A stretch of DNA of 64,000 nucleotides from Lunularia cruciata (Eukaryota; Streptophyta; Marchantiopsida; Lunulariales; Lunulariaceae). The stretch is taken from contig OX419759.1 in the NCBI GenBank assembly GCA_948567375.1, positions 49,070,593 to 49,134,592 on the forward strand, in the 5' to 3' direction. Position numbers and translations under genes: made by a program. How positions within the stretch are numbered: position 1 is the stretch's first letter; the number at the start of each line of letters is the position of its first letter. This document shows positions 11,023-22,345 of this stretch, piece after piece. The notes under the pieces were generated by a model. That model made no database searches, was not told where the DNA came from, and worked only from the letters and a program-made list of their open reading frames with translations.

Positions 11023-11598
11023 GAAACCTAACTACACCAAAGAGCTTGCAATAGTGCTTGTTTTGCTCCAGTTTTCTCCAATGTTTGTCTTGATGCAAAG
11101 CTAATGAAAAAATGCACACTTCTACATGAGACTTCCTTCTTGATTTTGACCAACACATCCACGATCTATCAATCATACTTTGCCAAACTATAATGTTTCT
11201 ATGGTACTTTGCCAAAAAAATTGAGAATTTGAGGACTCAATCAACCTCAAAATGGCCCCAAAACCTTGCTCAACGAACAAAGCCTTTGAAACATAGTAAC
11301 CTATATGATATGCATGCAATAATGCAAAATTTCACCTCAAACAAACATGCGATGCAAAATTTTCTAGCAAAAAAGTAAAGGATTGTATAAGTGTAAAACC
11401 TACAAAATTCTTCTCTCACTAATGATTTCAATAATTGAGATCTCTATAACCAAAAATAATGCACGACTCTTACTTATCTAAGCCAAAAAGTAAAGGATTG
11501 CATGAAAGTAAAACCTACAAATTCTTCTCTCACTCATTGCTTTCACTAATTGAGATCTCTACCACTAAATATAATGCAACACACTTACTTATCTAAGA

Positions 11599-11612
11599 TT
11601 TAGGGTTTAGGG
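11599..11612 (+). repeat. Two plant-type telomere units
   Basis: TTTAGGGTTTAGGG occurs in the leader of the Copia fossil. Two units are too few to suggest a former chromosome end. Confidence 0.5.
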
Positions 11613-11774
11613 TTTTATAGAGAGTAACACTCTCTACTTAAGTAACTCTCTTCAACAAAATCTACTTTGCTTCCCTTCTCTTCTCGAGTCAAGTAATCTA
11701 CGCTTGCTTTCTATATTCTCAAATAATCTCTCTTCTCATGTCAAGCAATCTTTGATTGCTTTCTATATTCTCAA

Positions 11775-11790
11775 CTGTGCTATGATATTA
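11775..11790 (-). other. Primer binding site of the Copia fossil
   Basis: On the minus strand, directly after the 5' LTR end (CTTAACA), the sequence reads TAATATCATAGC. This is close to the tRNA-Met-type TGGTATCAGAGC. Position and partial match support the LTR boundary at 11791. Confidence 0.5.
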
Positions 11791-12021
11791 TGTTAAGAAA
11801 CTGAATGCATATGCACACAATAGATATAGAGAACATAAGAAAAGTACTAAGATAATATGTGGTCACCCTTGACAAGAGTAGCACTTTGTGATCATATGAA
11901 GAACGAGAATACAAAAGTGAACACAATATTCAAAGGTCACATTGTATATACAAGGTACTATTTTTATACTAATGACAAACTACTAACTAGCTTATTTTAC
12001 TACAAGAGAATATATTTCTCA
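11791..12021 (-). repeat. Copia 5' LTR
   Basis: The plus strand begins TGTTAAGAAAC and ends ATATTTCTCA, the same termini as 74-349. The interior matches the other LTR with many substitutions, which suggests an old insertion. Confidence 0.75.
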
Positions 12022-12573
12022 ATATTAATTTATGAAGATTGGTACAATATTATAAAACTAGTATACTAAATTCCGCCAGTGAGAATAAACTTATTTCATC
12101 ATATTTGATATATCTCATCATTCAGAATATATATATATATATCATCATTAAAAAAATCCTTTCATGAACATACAAGTCCATGGCATTTGATAATATTAAT
12201 GATATAAATGCATTAATACATTTAATATGCTTATCTATTTGAGTGAAGATATGAAAAGATATCCAATGCATATCTCACCTACGTATCATCGATACCGATA
12301 TCATCTATATATGTGGTTTGTTTATCTATCCAAGAAGAGATATGAAACTTTATCCACTACATATCTCATTGTGTCGAGGAAATCTTCCCTAGTGAAATTA
12401 AATGATTGGATCAAGAACATTTTGATAAATACTTAGGTAAAAAAGATAAATGTTTTGGAAACAATCTTCCTATAATTATTATGAAAAACATTTAGGATTC
12501 TTAGTGATCTAAATTTATTTATTTCTTGTTTAAATGTAGTGTATTAAGAATTACATGTGTCTATTGAGAATAT

Positions 12574-12630
<57 letters not shown>

Positions 12631-14990
12631 AACTAGTTAATCAATTGGTCAATTTTAACATACAATTTAGTCAATTAGTCAATTTATTAACATACAAATC
12701 TCTAGCCTGCTCAATACCTTGTCTGAAATATTTTTATTAGTATATTAGTTATACACTATACTTAATTCTTAAAGTTGCAATTCTCTTGGTATTTTCTCAA
12801 GCCTTCATTATTTTGTAGGCATTTTTCTTATGATAATAAGGAGTGAGTATTGCTTCTTTCACAAAGCAACCTCGGATAGATAACGATTATTATTTAAACT
12901 TGAGCAGTCATATTATAGTATTTTTACTATAATTAAATAGCCATTGATAACAATATTTAATCATAAATGTGTCAAAAATACATTATTAAAATTTAATATT
13001 TTATATGATTTATTAGACATTAAAATATTAAATTAAGCTCATGAAAAATAATTTATTATATTCAAATATCCAAAAAAATCTATCTTAAAACTCAACATTC
13101 TAGAAGCACAACAAATGAAGCTTAATAAAATTTGGTTGGAGAGTATAAAATTATTTATACTACAAATATTGAAATCATCATCCATACAATGGTTTATGCA
13201 TGGATGAAAATATTGATAAATTCTTGGACAATTTTAATAATCAATTTATTTCATTCCAAAATTTTATTTATTTATTTACATCTAAAGGTAGTAACCTTTT
13301 TCTGCAAACTTGTATCATTAAAAATATTTATCATAATTACAGAGCTATACAAATAAAATATCTAAGTAAATATCTTATTTCTATTAAGATGCATTGTCAA
13401 CTGCAATTGGTAATAATAGTTGATTGCTGTTTTGTATGAAGAATATCACCGCCTAATTTTCAATATTTTCTCAATTATTCTCTAAGCATATATGATATCG
13501 CTCTATTTAGGATTTAGTATGCAGTATCTAGAAGAAAATGTATGATACACGGAGGATGACCAAGGAAATGATCATAATAAGACACCATGTGTAAATCTTA
13601 CATTTATCTTGCAAACTAAAAGACCTAATTATGTAATATATTACGAGTTCATGATATACTATAATAAACTCTAAATATTTTACCAAAAGGGGCATAAATA
13701 GAAATGTGCATCTCCTTCTTATTTCAATTTCATGAAAGACTAAGTAATGGACCGCAATGTGAGATCTTAAGACTTAAACATCATAAAGAACTCAAAATAA
13801 TAGCAATAAGTAGAAGAAGGATTTGCGCAACCGCTAATTTCATAGGTAAACATCACTTTCCCACTATTTAGAGTATGAATGAAGACTGCTCCATCAAATA
13901 ATCATCATCCATGACAAATATCATAATTTTTTCTATTTGAATCGCTAAATTTATGGTTATCACTAAAGGACAAAACTATATTATATAACGGATCGTAGGT
14001 TTAAGTAATTGGCTTTATTATTACAGCAAGATTGATTTCATCCTCATATCATTTTTACATTTCATCTTTCGTTTTTCTGTTATAATCTCTAAGACAATAT
14101 ATTAAATAACAATAGGATGCGGTTTAAAATATATAAGTGGTAAAGAACGCAATTAGTTTACAAACTATATTCTATACAAAACAAAAAAAATAAAAGTATT
14201 AAGATTTAATTTTGTCTACATAGGTAGTAAGTTGGAATTATTTTCTGAAGGTTTTAAAGATTTTTGTAAGATAGACATCTAAATAATTTCACTTGCAAAT
14301 TGATTTATTTTATTAAATTAGTCTTTCTAATTTTCAATTTCTTGATTTTTCTCTAATTAAATAAACTGTATTTCTCATCTTACATTTACAGATACTCAGT
14401 TTTAAAGGAAAGCATATGAGATTGGTTCATCTGATTATATATGTCCTTTTTTCATGTCATGAGGTATACTATATAGCTTTGAAGAAATATAGTTGGTCAA
14501 CATCAACGTATTATGGAATGAAGAAATTAACGCCAAGGGTTATTTTATAATCCATTTGGGTAAATCATGCAAGCTTGACCGCTCAGTCTTGATGGCCTTG
14601 TCCTCTACTAGTATATAATTTAAATTTCTGCAATAAACATGCATTTTCAGTTCAATCAATAGAATCAAGCATTCATCCACTACAGTTGTAGTTTGGATAT
14701 TATCAATGAAATGATCAAAACTGAATAAAAATGTACATAAATGTGGATAAATAAATAAGGAGAAGAGACAACGTAATTTATAGTAATTTTTTGCATGTTC
14801 ATTTCTAACAGTAATTTAAAATTTTAGATTCTACATCTAGTAGCTAACAATAAGCATAAACTAGCAAATAACTTATGAGAAAAAGTTTAATAACCCAATT
14901 GACTGTAAGGAAATTTCTTTGATGAATTATATCCTATTGATTGGCACATAAATACATCAAATAAAATGTTCAGAAATACTACTTATTTGG
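12022..14990. other. AT-rich spacer
   Basis: Very AT-rich sequence with no reading frame that resembles a known protein. The only clear structure is the TA run at 12579-12628. Short open frames near 13132-13439 have an AT-driven amino acid mix (Ile, Lys, Asn) and are not called as genes. Confidence 0.7.
12579..12628. repeat. (TA)25 microsatellite
   Basis: Fifty uninterrupted bases of alternating T and A. A shorter AT run lies at 12127-12142. Confidence 0.95.
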
Positions 14991-14993
14991 TGA

Positions 14994-15098
14994 AGAAAAA
15001 GGGCTAACAAGAAGAAGGATGAGACGACCTCATCAAACCGTGTAAGGGAAAAATACAAGAGGTAAAGTGGGGTTAAGCCCCTTCTTTGATCTATTTCT
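14994..15098 (-). repeat. LINE-tail repeat copy 1
   Basis: Reading on the minus strand: a GGGGCTTAACCCC stem, a T-rich stretch, 'ACGGTTTGATGAGG', 'TCATCCTTC' and a T-rich end. It matches the 3' end of the LINE at 59682-59758 but is diverged. No LINE coding sequence is attached upstream. Confidence 0.65.
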
Positions 15099-15299
15099 AT
15101 ATTTTAGGCTTCTTGTTTTACCTTCTAGTATCGTTTCTCCTTTCTACCCAATTTTTTATGTTGCTTTATTTTTTCTATATTTATACTTATAATTCCGTTT
15201 TAATCCTACATAGAAATAAATCAGCTCAATTGGACATGACCCGAATCACCTGTTTATAGAATTTGGACAACTGAAAGGTTCTTCCTATTGCGTAAATTG

Positions 15300-15754
15300 A
15301 TTCTTTAATCCACTCCCATGGTAAGCACTGCGGAAGCGGAAATTCCCATGAAATACTTGATCTTTGGACTCTTACAAGACGGGTTATAAAATTCACCGAA
15401 TATCGATTGGGACTTCACCGCCCTGCCCGAGAAGATCCACCCGCGATTGTTTGACGACTCCAAACTTATGCTCTACTTCAGAAGGAGGCTCCGTCGTCCC
15501 CAACCGGATGTCTCTCTCCGTTCGTTCCTCCGTTCCTTCCTTCTGATCGAAGGAGAAGTGCCAGGAACGAAGCCTTAGGAGGCAAGCGTCGATCCTCCTC
15601 GTTCGCGGAGCTGCTGGAGACTAGTGACTAGCATCGTAAGCTACTTGTTTCTCCCTGCTGCTGATTTCAAAAGACGATTGCCTACGTACGACGAGGGATA
15701 GTATTTGGCTGTGTCACTTAACAATTTTGGAACTAGTTTACCGAAGAAATTTAA
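15300..15754 (+). promoter_or_regulatory. Promoter and 5' leader of the proteasome gene (approximate)
   Basis: Composition changes sharply at about 15300, from AT-rich spacer to GC- and CpG-richer DNA with pyrimidine runs (15520-15545), as is common for plant 5' leaders. No clear TATA box is seen. The ATG at 15755 is preceded by 'TTTAA'. The leader may hold an intron that I cannot place. Confidence 0.4.
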
Positions 15755-17722
15755 ATGGCAAGATATGATCGAGCAATTACTGTGTTTTCACCGGATGGTC
15801 ATCTTTTCCAAGTCGAGTACGCTCTCGAGGCCGTGCGGAAAGGAAATGCGGCTGTAGGAGTGAGAGGAACCGATACCATTGTGTTAGGAGTTGAGAAGAA
15901 ATCAACAGCCAAGCTTGAAGATGCTAGGTGCGTTGTGGAAGGTCCTACAGAGTCTTGTTGCTTAAACCTACCTCCTTGTTTGTTGATCGATTGAGTTTGA
16001 TGTTATGAGATCTTGAGAAAGCTACGTCTGGTCTGTGCACCTTAGGAGATAGAAATTGTGGTTGCGTTCTTCATCGTTTGGAGAGTTTGGTCTGACGAGA
16101 GCCGTGTGTGATTTGATTCTTCAGGACCGTGCGAAAAATTCTCAAAGTGGATGATCACATCTCACTAGCCTTTGCAGGACTTACAGCAGATGCCCGAGTT
16201 TTGGTGAATAGAGCTCGCGTTGAGTGTCAGAGTCACAGACTTACTGTGGAGGATCCTGTCACGGTGGAGTATATCACTCGCTTCATCGCCGGCTTACAAC
16301 AAAAGTATACACAAAGTGGAGGAGTAAGGCCCTTCGGAATTTCGACCCTAATTGTCGGATTCGATCCGTATACTGGTGTGCCGTCTCTGTATCAAACGGA
16401 TCCCTCTGGAACGTTCAAAGCTTGGAAGGCCAACGCTACCGGGCGTAACTCGAAGTCTGTGCGTGAATTTTTGGAGAAGAACTATACCGAGACTTCAGGG
16501 AAAGAGACGGTTAAGCTTGCTGTTCGTGCTCTTCTTGAAGTAAGTGTCTCTATCCTTGCCCCAATAAAATTTATTGATTTTTCATTTCTATCCTGTCTGT
16601 TAGCATGGTGGGTGGTAGTTAGGGTTTAGTGTCAATAAAACATTTTCGAATTTTTACTTTTGTTAAGATGTAAATGTAGTGGTCAAGGTCTGGATGGAGC
16701 ACTTGTGCGGTACGCTTGTGCTTTTCCCACTGAAGGTTTTGAGTCAAATTTACCAATCAAGATGTATCTCAGTGGAAGCCTTTGTGGATTACTCAGTTTT
16801 TGGGATGGCATAACCTACCTTTATGACTCTCGCATTAAATCTATACTTATAATTTTAAAGTAATTCTTGAGCAGGAAAGCGCGCGTGTCATGTAGTGTAC
16901 TTCTTTTAATCACGGGACAACCTTAGGTAATTCCTAGCATAACATGTCCAGTGAGATAATCTATGAACCGACATTTTCTGTTTGTTTGTGGACATCTTAC
17001 AATCAGACGACCCGCACGTATAACCCAGGAAACCGTGTGTGTCAAGCCACTGAGCTTGACAGCATTCCTGTTTACTTTTTAGAGAAACTAGCAGATAGGA
17101 GAAAGTGTCTCCTTCTCTAAATACATGATTGTGCTCATGTGTTATAGATTTCCTGCAGTTTTTGAGAAGCCTCATTTGGAATAGAAGATCGGGACAGACG
17201 CAGGATAGCCGTGACATCTGTGCGCATCTTTACACTGTAGGACTTTATTGTAACACCGGCTTGGTCAAACTGCATTCTACACCAAAAGATCAGTAACAGG
17301 AACTGAGTAAAAGTCATCATTAACTGAACACAGAACGCGCAACCCTTGCTTACCTTGCGCATGAAGGTTTTGTTATGGAAGTGTTAGAGACCTAGAGCTG
17401 TTTGTGATCAGGCTTTTCTCAGGATGCGTGTGCTTCATGGAAATCCGTGATCAAGGTTCTCGGTCAAGGCACAATTTGGTAGACTGAACCGAGTCTTTAC
17501 TTGTAGTCCTGTTATCAGTTCACGAGGAGTACATAGACTGATATGATACCGATGGTGTTGCAGGTGGTGGAGAGCGGAGGTAAGAACATAGAGATTGCCG
17601 TCATGACAAGAAACGAGGGATTGCGGCTTTTGGAGGAATCAGAAGTGGAAGAAATTGTCGCTGGAATCGAGAGTGAGAAAGCAGCTGCTGAAGCTGCAAA
17701 GAAGGGTCCACCAAGAGATTAA
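15755..17722 (+). CDS. PSMA7: 20S proteasome subunit alpha type-7 (alpha 4)
   Basis: It encodes one of the seven alpha subunits of the 20S proteasome outer ring, which gate entry to the proteolytic chamber in cytosol and nucleus (PAD1 in Arabidopsis). There are three exons: 15755-15927, 16125-16539 and 17564-17722 (stop TAA). All introns start GT and end AG (197 and 1024 bp). The spliced length is 747 nt, 248 residues, the normal family size. Residues 4-26 carry the alpha-subunit signature, with [12 protein letters not shown] then [10 protein letters not shown]. '[14 protein letters not shown]' crosses intron 1. '[13 protein letters not shown]' is the conserved core strand, and exon 3 gives '[14 protein letters not shown]' and a Lys/Ala-rich tail. 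There is no frame break, so it looks functional. Alpha subunits are not catalytic. Confidence 0.95.
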
Positions 17723-19428
17723 TTTGGGCTGGTAGAACTGATTTGCGCATAGAATTGCCCGGTTTGATCTTGCTGGAGCAGATGGAGTGCAGCTAATAAG
17801 TCAAGCAGGCAGGTTTCATGTCTTATCTTGCTGTACATTCTGATCATCAGAACCTGCAGCATGCGCCTGCTTTTGTCAAGCTGAATTTTCCTGTTTTGCG
17901 CCTGCGATCTAGGAAATGTGATCTCAGGCATCCCCTATCACGCACCCCTAGTATTAAGGACTACCAAATGGAAGGCAGTCTTGACGCTGAACAGCTGCTG
18001 CTACGCAGCTCGCAAATCACTCCCCACTACGAGACAGGCCAAGGTTAGCAATCGGAGTTTCCGCTAGGAAAATTATGGGCAGAGTGACACTCCGGCTCGG
18101 AGCCAATTCTAAGACGTTGTTTATTTGACAGGCTTTTAAAAACTGTGATCCTTGCCACTTGGTGATATTTCATCAATACTGTTCAGCGGTAGGAAGTGTC
18201 ACAAATGCCTTCTTTCCGATTACATCTTCCCTTGGTATAGGTGCCAATTATTCGAACCTGATCTTATCAATTCTCATCCTGTCAGTACTATTCTCGAGTC
18301 TCATCCTGGTAGTTGGGTGTGGAATTACGGTTTTTGCGGTGTTGTCTCCTGAATGTCAGTATTCCATGTCACTCGAATCAGCTATTTGTGGCGGCATGCC
18401 ACCAGTCGTAAGTCTTGTCTTGCTGGAGATCTCCCATTAAAACCTTATGTTGGATGTTGGAAGTTTCCCCCTAGTTGAAGTATTTGGTATCTTGGTCAAG
18501 GTGATAGGGACTGTCGGATTCTCGATTCTTCCAGCCCTTCAAGTTTTTAATTCTGCATTTTAGCTTTGATTCTCCTTGTTCCTGTGAATACCGGTTACTT
18601 CAGTTTTGCAAGTAATCTCGAGATCCGTGCTTAACAGAAGACAGTGGTTCTGCTCCAGAAATCTCCTGTGTAAGGGAACTTGTGCCCACATTTTCAATGA
18701 AACGAAAGTGCTTTCGTGACAAGGTGGCAGTTCTCTGTTTCCTTCGCCCGGTCCGATGCGCGTTTTGTACGTGGCTATGGAAGCCACAGACATCGCACTA
18801 CATTCTAGTTCGGGATCGTTAGACTTATGGACGGGCTTCTTTTACACGAATCGAAAAATTAGATACGAGTATGTGTAAACTCTTCACAAGCTAGGTCCTC
18901 CTAATTTATGTAACAGCCTTTCGGAAGAATCCATAGCTCGACATATAACACCTCTACTGCGACTCCCACACTTTCGCTTGCCGATACTGCTTGTGGTGTA
19001 AGTCCCCAGCAACAAGAAGAATCACTGAGAGTGAGGACAAAGGGGAAGTGCGAAAGTCGTTAACATTGGGGTTGGTGGTCGATTGGGACATGTTTAGCAA
19101 GAGAACGAATGAAGACTAGGTCGGCGAACAGCCCGTATCAATAGTCTCGAACGAATCATAGGCGCTGATAATGGAGTAAATATACAGTAGTACGCAACAA
19201 ACCTGCACTCTCCTCTGTCCCGAACAGCTCTTCGATGTAACCAAGGACCTGAAGATTTCAACCTTAAGACTCTGGAGTTAGAAAGGCCGAGTAGCTCTGA
19301 TAACAGTCCAATTCTCATCATCAATCGCAACGTAAGATATTTGCACATTTCTGCAATCTTCGAGTTTGGTATTTCTCGGCGCACTTTCTGGCATATAAAG
19401 CTCTTTTTAGTGTTATTGTTACAGTTCA
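17723..19428. other. 3' flank of the proteasome gene and intergenic DNA
   Basis: Mixed-composition DNA that includes the 3' UTR of the proteasome gene ('ctaataagt' near 17794 is a possible poly(A) signal). Several short open frames on both strands (for example 18159-18440 and 19094-19549 minus) match nothing I recognise and overlap each other. Confidence 0.5.
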
Positions 19429-20181
19429 TTGGAATCTCTGGAAGGCCTTCTAGGGCCATTCTATGGAACTGCTGTTCCTTCGATCGGACCTTCGTTCGGT
19501 AGCTTAACTCCATCGACGCTTCCCCCGTACTCATCTCTGCGTTCACCATCCTATCACATTCTTGTCGCAGATTACAAAGCGGTCGATCTGCCTAGGAAGT
19601 TGAAAGAGCGAGGAAAGATGGTGACAACAGCAGGAATTATCGGGGCGTCCATGGGCTTGTTCGTCCAATTGTATTCCAACGGAGTCCGCAAGCTTCCGCT
19701 AATGCGTCGTGAGTGCCCGCCATCTGGCTTCTCTCAATTGTGATCGAATTCTTGTTTTAGTCAATCTCTGAGTTCGTTCCGGGGATCCAGATTCATCGCT
19801 GTATCTTCTCGAGATTTAGGTTCCTATCAGATTGCTCGAAACCTTAGGGTTTTTTTCTTCACAGAGTATCATAAGATTAATTTGGCGAGTACGAGAAGAG
19901 CGCGGAATTTTTCCCATTTCGTGATTTCTCCATTTAGGTTTCTGAGAGTCTTCCGGCTGCAGATCCGTGGGAGCATGTGTTGGCAATGGGATTGGGAAGC
20001 GCCTTCGGAAATGCGGTCGTTAAATGGGAGGATCATTTGCAGGTCCAGCTCGATAAGCTTATCGAGGATGCTGGGACATCCAACCGAAAGCGCTACGTTG
20101 GTGCGTTGTTTTTTCTCTATAACTCAGGAGACCCTGGCTGGCCCTAACTGGATGCAATCCACTGCATTTTCAGAAATTTAA
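19429..20181 (+). CDS. Small conserved plant protein, unknown function (CDS probably from 19618)
   Basis: Proposed exons are 19618-19708, 19963-20100 and 20174-20181, with introns of 254 and 73 bp (GT-AG). Intron 2 has a good branch site (CTAAC) but a weak donor, and the last coding exon is only 8 nt. The product is about 78 residues: a glycine-rich hydrophobic N-terminus (TTAGIIGASMGLFVQLY), then RKLPLMR, then, spliced in frame, HPWEHVLAMGLGSAFGN, then an acidic/basic helix (KWEDHLQVQLDKLIEDA). The 'KLPLMRHPWEHV.AMGLG' core is one I recall from short plant proteins of 80-90 residues, possibly organellar. I do not know its function. The frame stays open upstream to an ATG at 19429, which would add 63 residues; that stretch is more likely 5' UTR. 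The 3' end is uncertain: without splicing intron 2 the frame stops at about 20151. Confidence 0.6.
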
Positions 20182-22249
20182 AACTATGTGTTGAGATTGA
20201 GTATGGATTCGATCAGTGCGGGTGAATTTGATTGGGAAAATCACCTCCTTTCTTACAATTCAAGACAAAGCTCTAGCTGTCTACTCCTTTCCGGGTTCGT
20301 CTTTATTCGTGGCCTGTTTTACGATCGCGAGGACCTAGCAGGCTCCACATTTTGATCCCATTCTCTACTTTGATGAATTGGCACAGGCCTAATCTAATAT
20401 TTAGGACAGGCAGATTCTCTTTCTATGTGCACATACTTCCTGGATATTTTTATATAGAAGAATATATTTGCATCTTTTACAAAAGAGGTACTTCTGAGAT
20501 AGTACGGTAGTAAAGTAATCTTTCTTTTTATTCGCTTGCTAAAAACTTACAGCCAGCAAGACGAACAGACTGTCACAGAGCAGGGTATGTGCCTTCAAGG
20601 CCGCTTCTGTAGTCGTTTCTGGAAATGATTATAGTTCTGCAATGAACAGTTAACACTACTTCAAAGTTGTTTATTGGCCATGCAAAGGTTGTAGAAGACA
20701 GTTCCATCGATATACAAACCCTAACTTTGTTCATCCAGGTGAGGAAAGCTGTTGGAATCGTCAATAATATGTTTCATCCTGACTGGATACTGAGTGCTAG
20801 ACTCGGATTTCTACACAATAATCCGTAGTTATTACGGTACTAACAAGGCAGTAGTCAATGAAAACGTCCGGCGACAATCTTACATTAGGACCTTGAAATT
20901 TAGTTTTAGTGAGGAGTTTATATTCCCGGTTGTGAAGAAGTTACGCACGTGGCTGCCTCTATTCAAGAACCTTCACTTCTCATCCTACAGTATGTCTTCA
21001 TTTATGCTGGATCGTAGATTCTGTATGTTGTCAAGTGATGTGGATCAATATCCGACCAGAAGCAATATCAAGCAATATCCGACCCAGATTTCACCATTCT
21101 TACCTCGGACGTCCTATGTAGCTACGAAATCCTGGAGGAGGGACATTACCTATTTGTGACATAGACGGGGCTTGCCTTAACACAAGAGTTGGTTCTGATA
21201 CCTTTGCGGCAGAGTATTACATAGAGCTTTGAGTTGTCTCCATATGGATTGCACATGTCGTTAGTACTAGTAAATGTCAAACGAAGATAGGGACGAATTT
21301 GTTATTACATCGCTCACATCCGAAGCTTTTCTTTTCTTTGGTGACTGCAGTGGTATGCACCTGGAGTCTGTATCTTAGTGTTTGGTTCTAAGAAGAAATG
21401 GAGCTGGTGGTTTGACCAGTTGTCCTGTCTTTGTCGGCAGCTTTATCTATTGGTCCTGGGTAATTATCATAGAGGTTGGGGAAGTGACATGCTCCTTACA
21501 GACAAGTTACGAGCTTCCAGTAAAGAATGTCGAAACTACTCCACTTTGCTTGAATAAATTGTGCAGATTATTTCACCTTTAGTGCTCCTCTTTTGTAACT
21601 TGACTGGGAACGAATCTAGTTTGCCGCAAGTCTACCAGTCTACACTATGTCGAAGCATCTTATTCTTTTCAGCTTTGTGATGGTCTTCCTACATTGTTGT
21701 GCACGAGCTCTGAAGCTTCGGGGATCGTCAATTCCATGTACAATATGCGACCAGAATTGGCAGAGAAGGTTTGCTGTCATCCACATATGAAAATGAGATT
21801 CTAACTTGTTTTTGGAACTTATTCAACATGTGGCAGGTACCATGAGAGCGGTGGAGGATTAGACGGACCATGGAAGGAAGAGACACCAGCATTTGTCATG
21901 GTTATGAAGCCTCGGATTAGACATTCCAGTTAGTAGTGACAATTTATGCTATCAGAGTACGTCCCCGCATCTAGCACGCCACTCGGGGTTTCAGAAGTAA
22001 AGATTATACACACTTGTTATCCCTTGTACTGGTTCACATTTGTGTAGGTTCATATACGTACATGTCAGATGCGTGAGTGATGGTGAGTGAGCCAAATGCA
22101 TTTACACATCAGGCGACTTTTCAAAATCGTGGATTATGATTGATTCGTGCTTCATCGTTTAGCGAGTTTCAATGTTTCCTCCTTTCAAACTCATTCTGGA
22201 ATTCGTTGACTAAAGGTCACTAAGCACGTCTGAACAATGTAAGTGCTCC
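20182..22249. other. Intergenic DNA with one exon-like segment
   Basis: Mixed composition, no gene recognised. One exon-like segment stands out at 21673-21768 (see its own entry). Short open frames at 20794-21159 and 21382-21582 show no family pattern. Confidence 0.45.
21673..21768 (+). other. Exon-like open segment
   Basis: Exactly 96 nt, preceded by TTTTCAG and followed by GTTTGC. It is open in phase 0 through all 32 codons and its product resembles coding sequence (start LCDGLPTLL, end NMRPELAEK). No neighbouring exon could be joined with confidence, and I do not recognise the product. It may be a real exon, a gene relic or chance. Confidence 0.25.
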
Positions 22250-22345
22250 TCTCTCCTTAGCCCCATTTAACCTATTTTGTCTCACCCTTGTACGGCTTGA
22301 TGGGATCTTCCCATCCTTCGTGTTTTCTACGCGGTCGCCCTTTTC
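22250..22345 (+). repeat. LINE-tail repeat copy 2
   Basis: It runs 'TTAGCCCCATTTAACC', then a T/C-rich stretch, 'TTGTACGGCTTGATGGG', 'CTTCCCATCCTTCG' and 'CTACGCGGTCGCC'. It is a close match to the LINE end at 59682-59758. No LINE coding sequence lies upstream. Confidence 0.8.

Larger units (their letters stand above)
74..12021 (-). mobile_element. Ty1/Copia LTR retrotransposon fossil, split by nested insertions
   Basis: The element reads on the minus strand. Its 5' LTR is at 11791-12021 and its 3' LTR at 74-349. Going down in coordinates it shows gag (N-terminal part near 11022-10640, more at 10156-10064, C-terminal part near 3679-3230), a protease/pre-integrase region, integrase, remnants of RT, and RNase H. 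Removing the three nested insertions (3680-10058, 10157-10636, 1152-1597) leaves about 4.6 kb, the usual Copia size. It is clearly broken, with many breaks (more than ten), and is the oldest layer of this nest. No convincing 5-bp target duplication is seen at the outer ends (TTCAT left, ATATT right). Confidence 0.85.

Noticed and set aside
11599-11612. TTTAGGG units as a possible interstitial telomere
   Set aside because: Only two units, inside the leader of a Copia fossil.
19094-19549. 151-codon open frame on the minus strand
   Set aside because: It overlaps the upstream part of the small plant gene and shows no family pattern.
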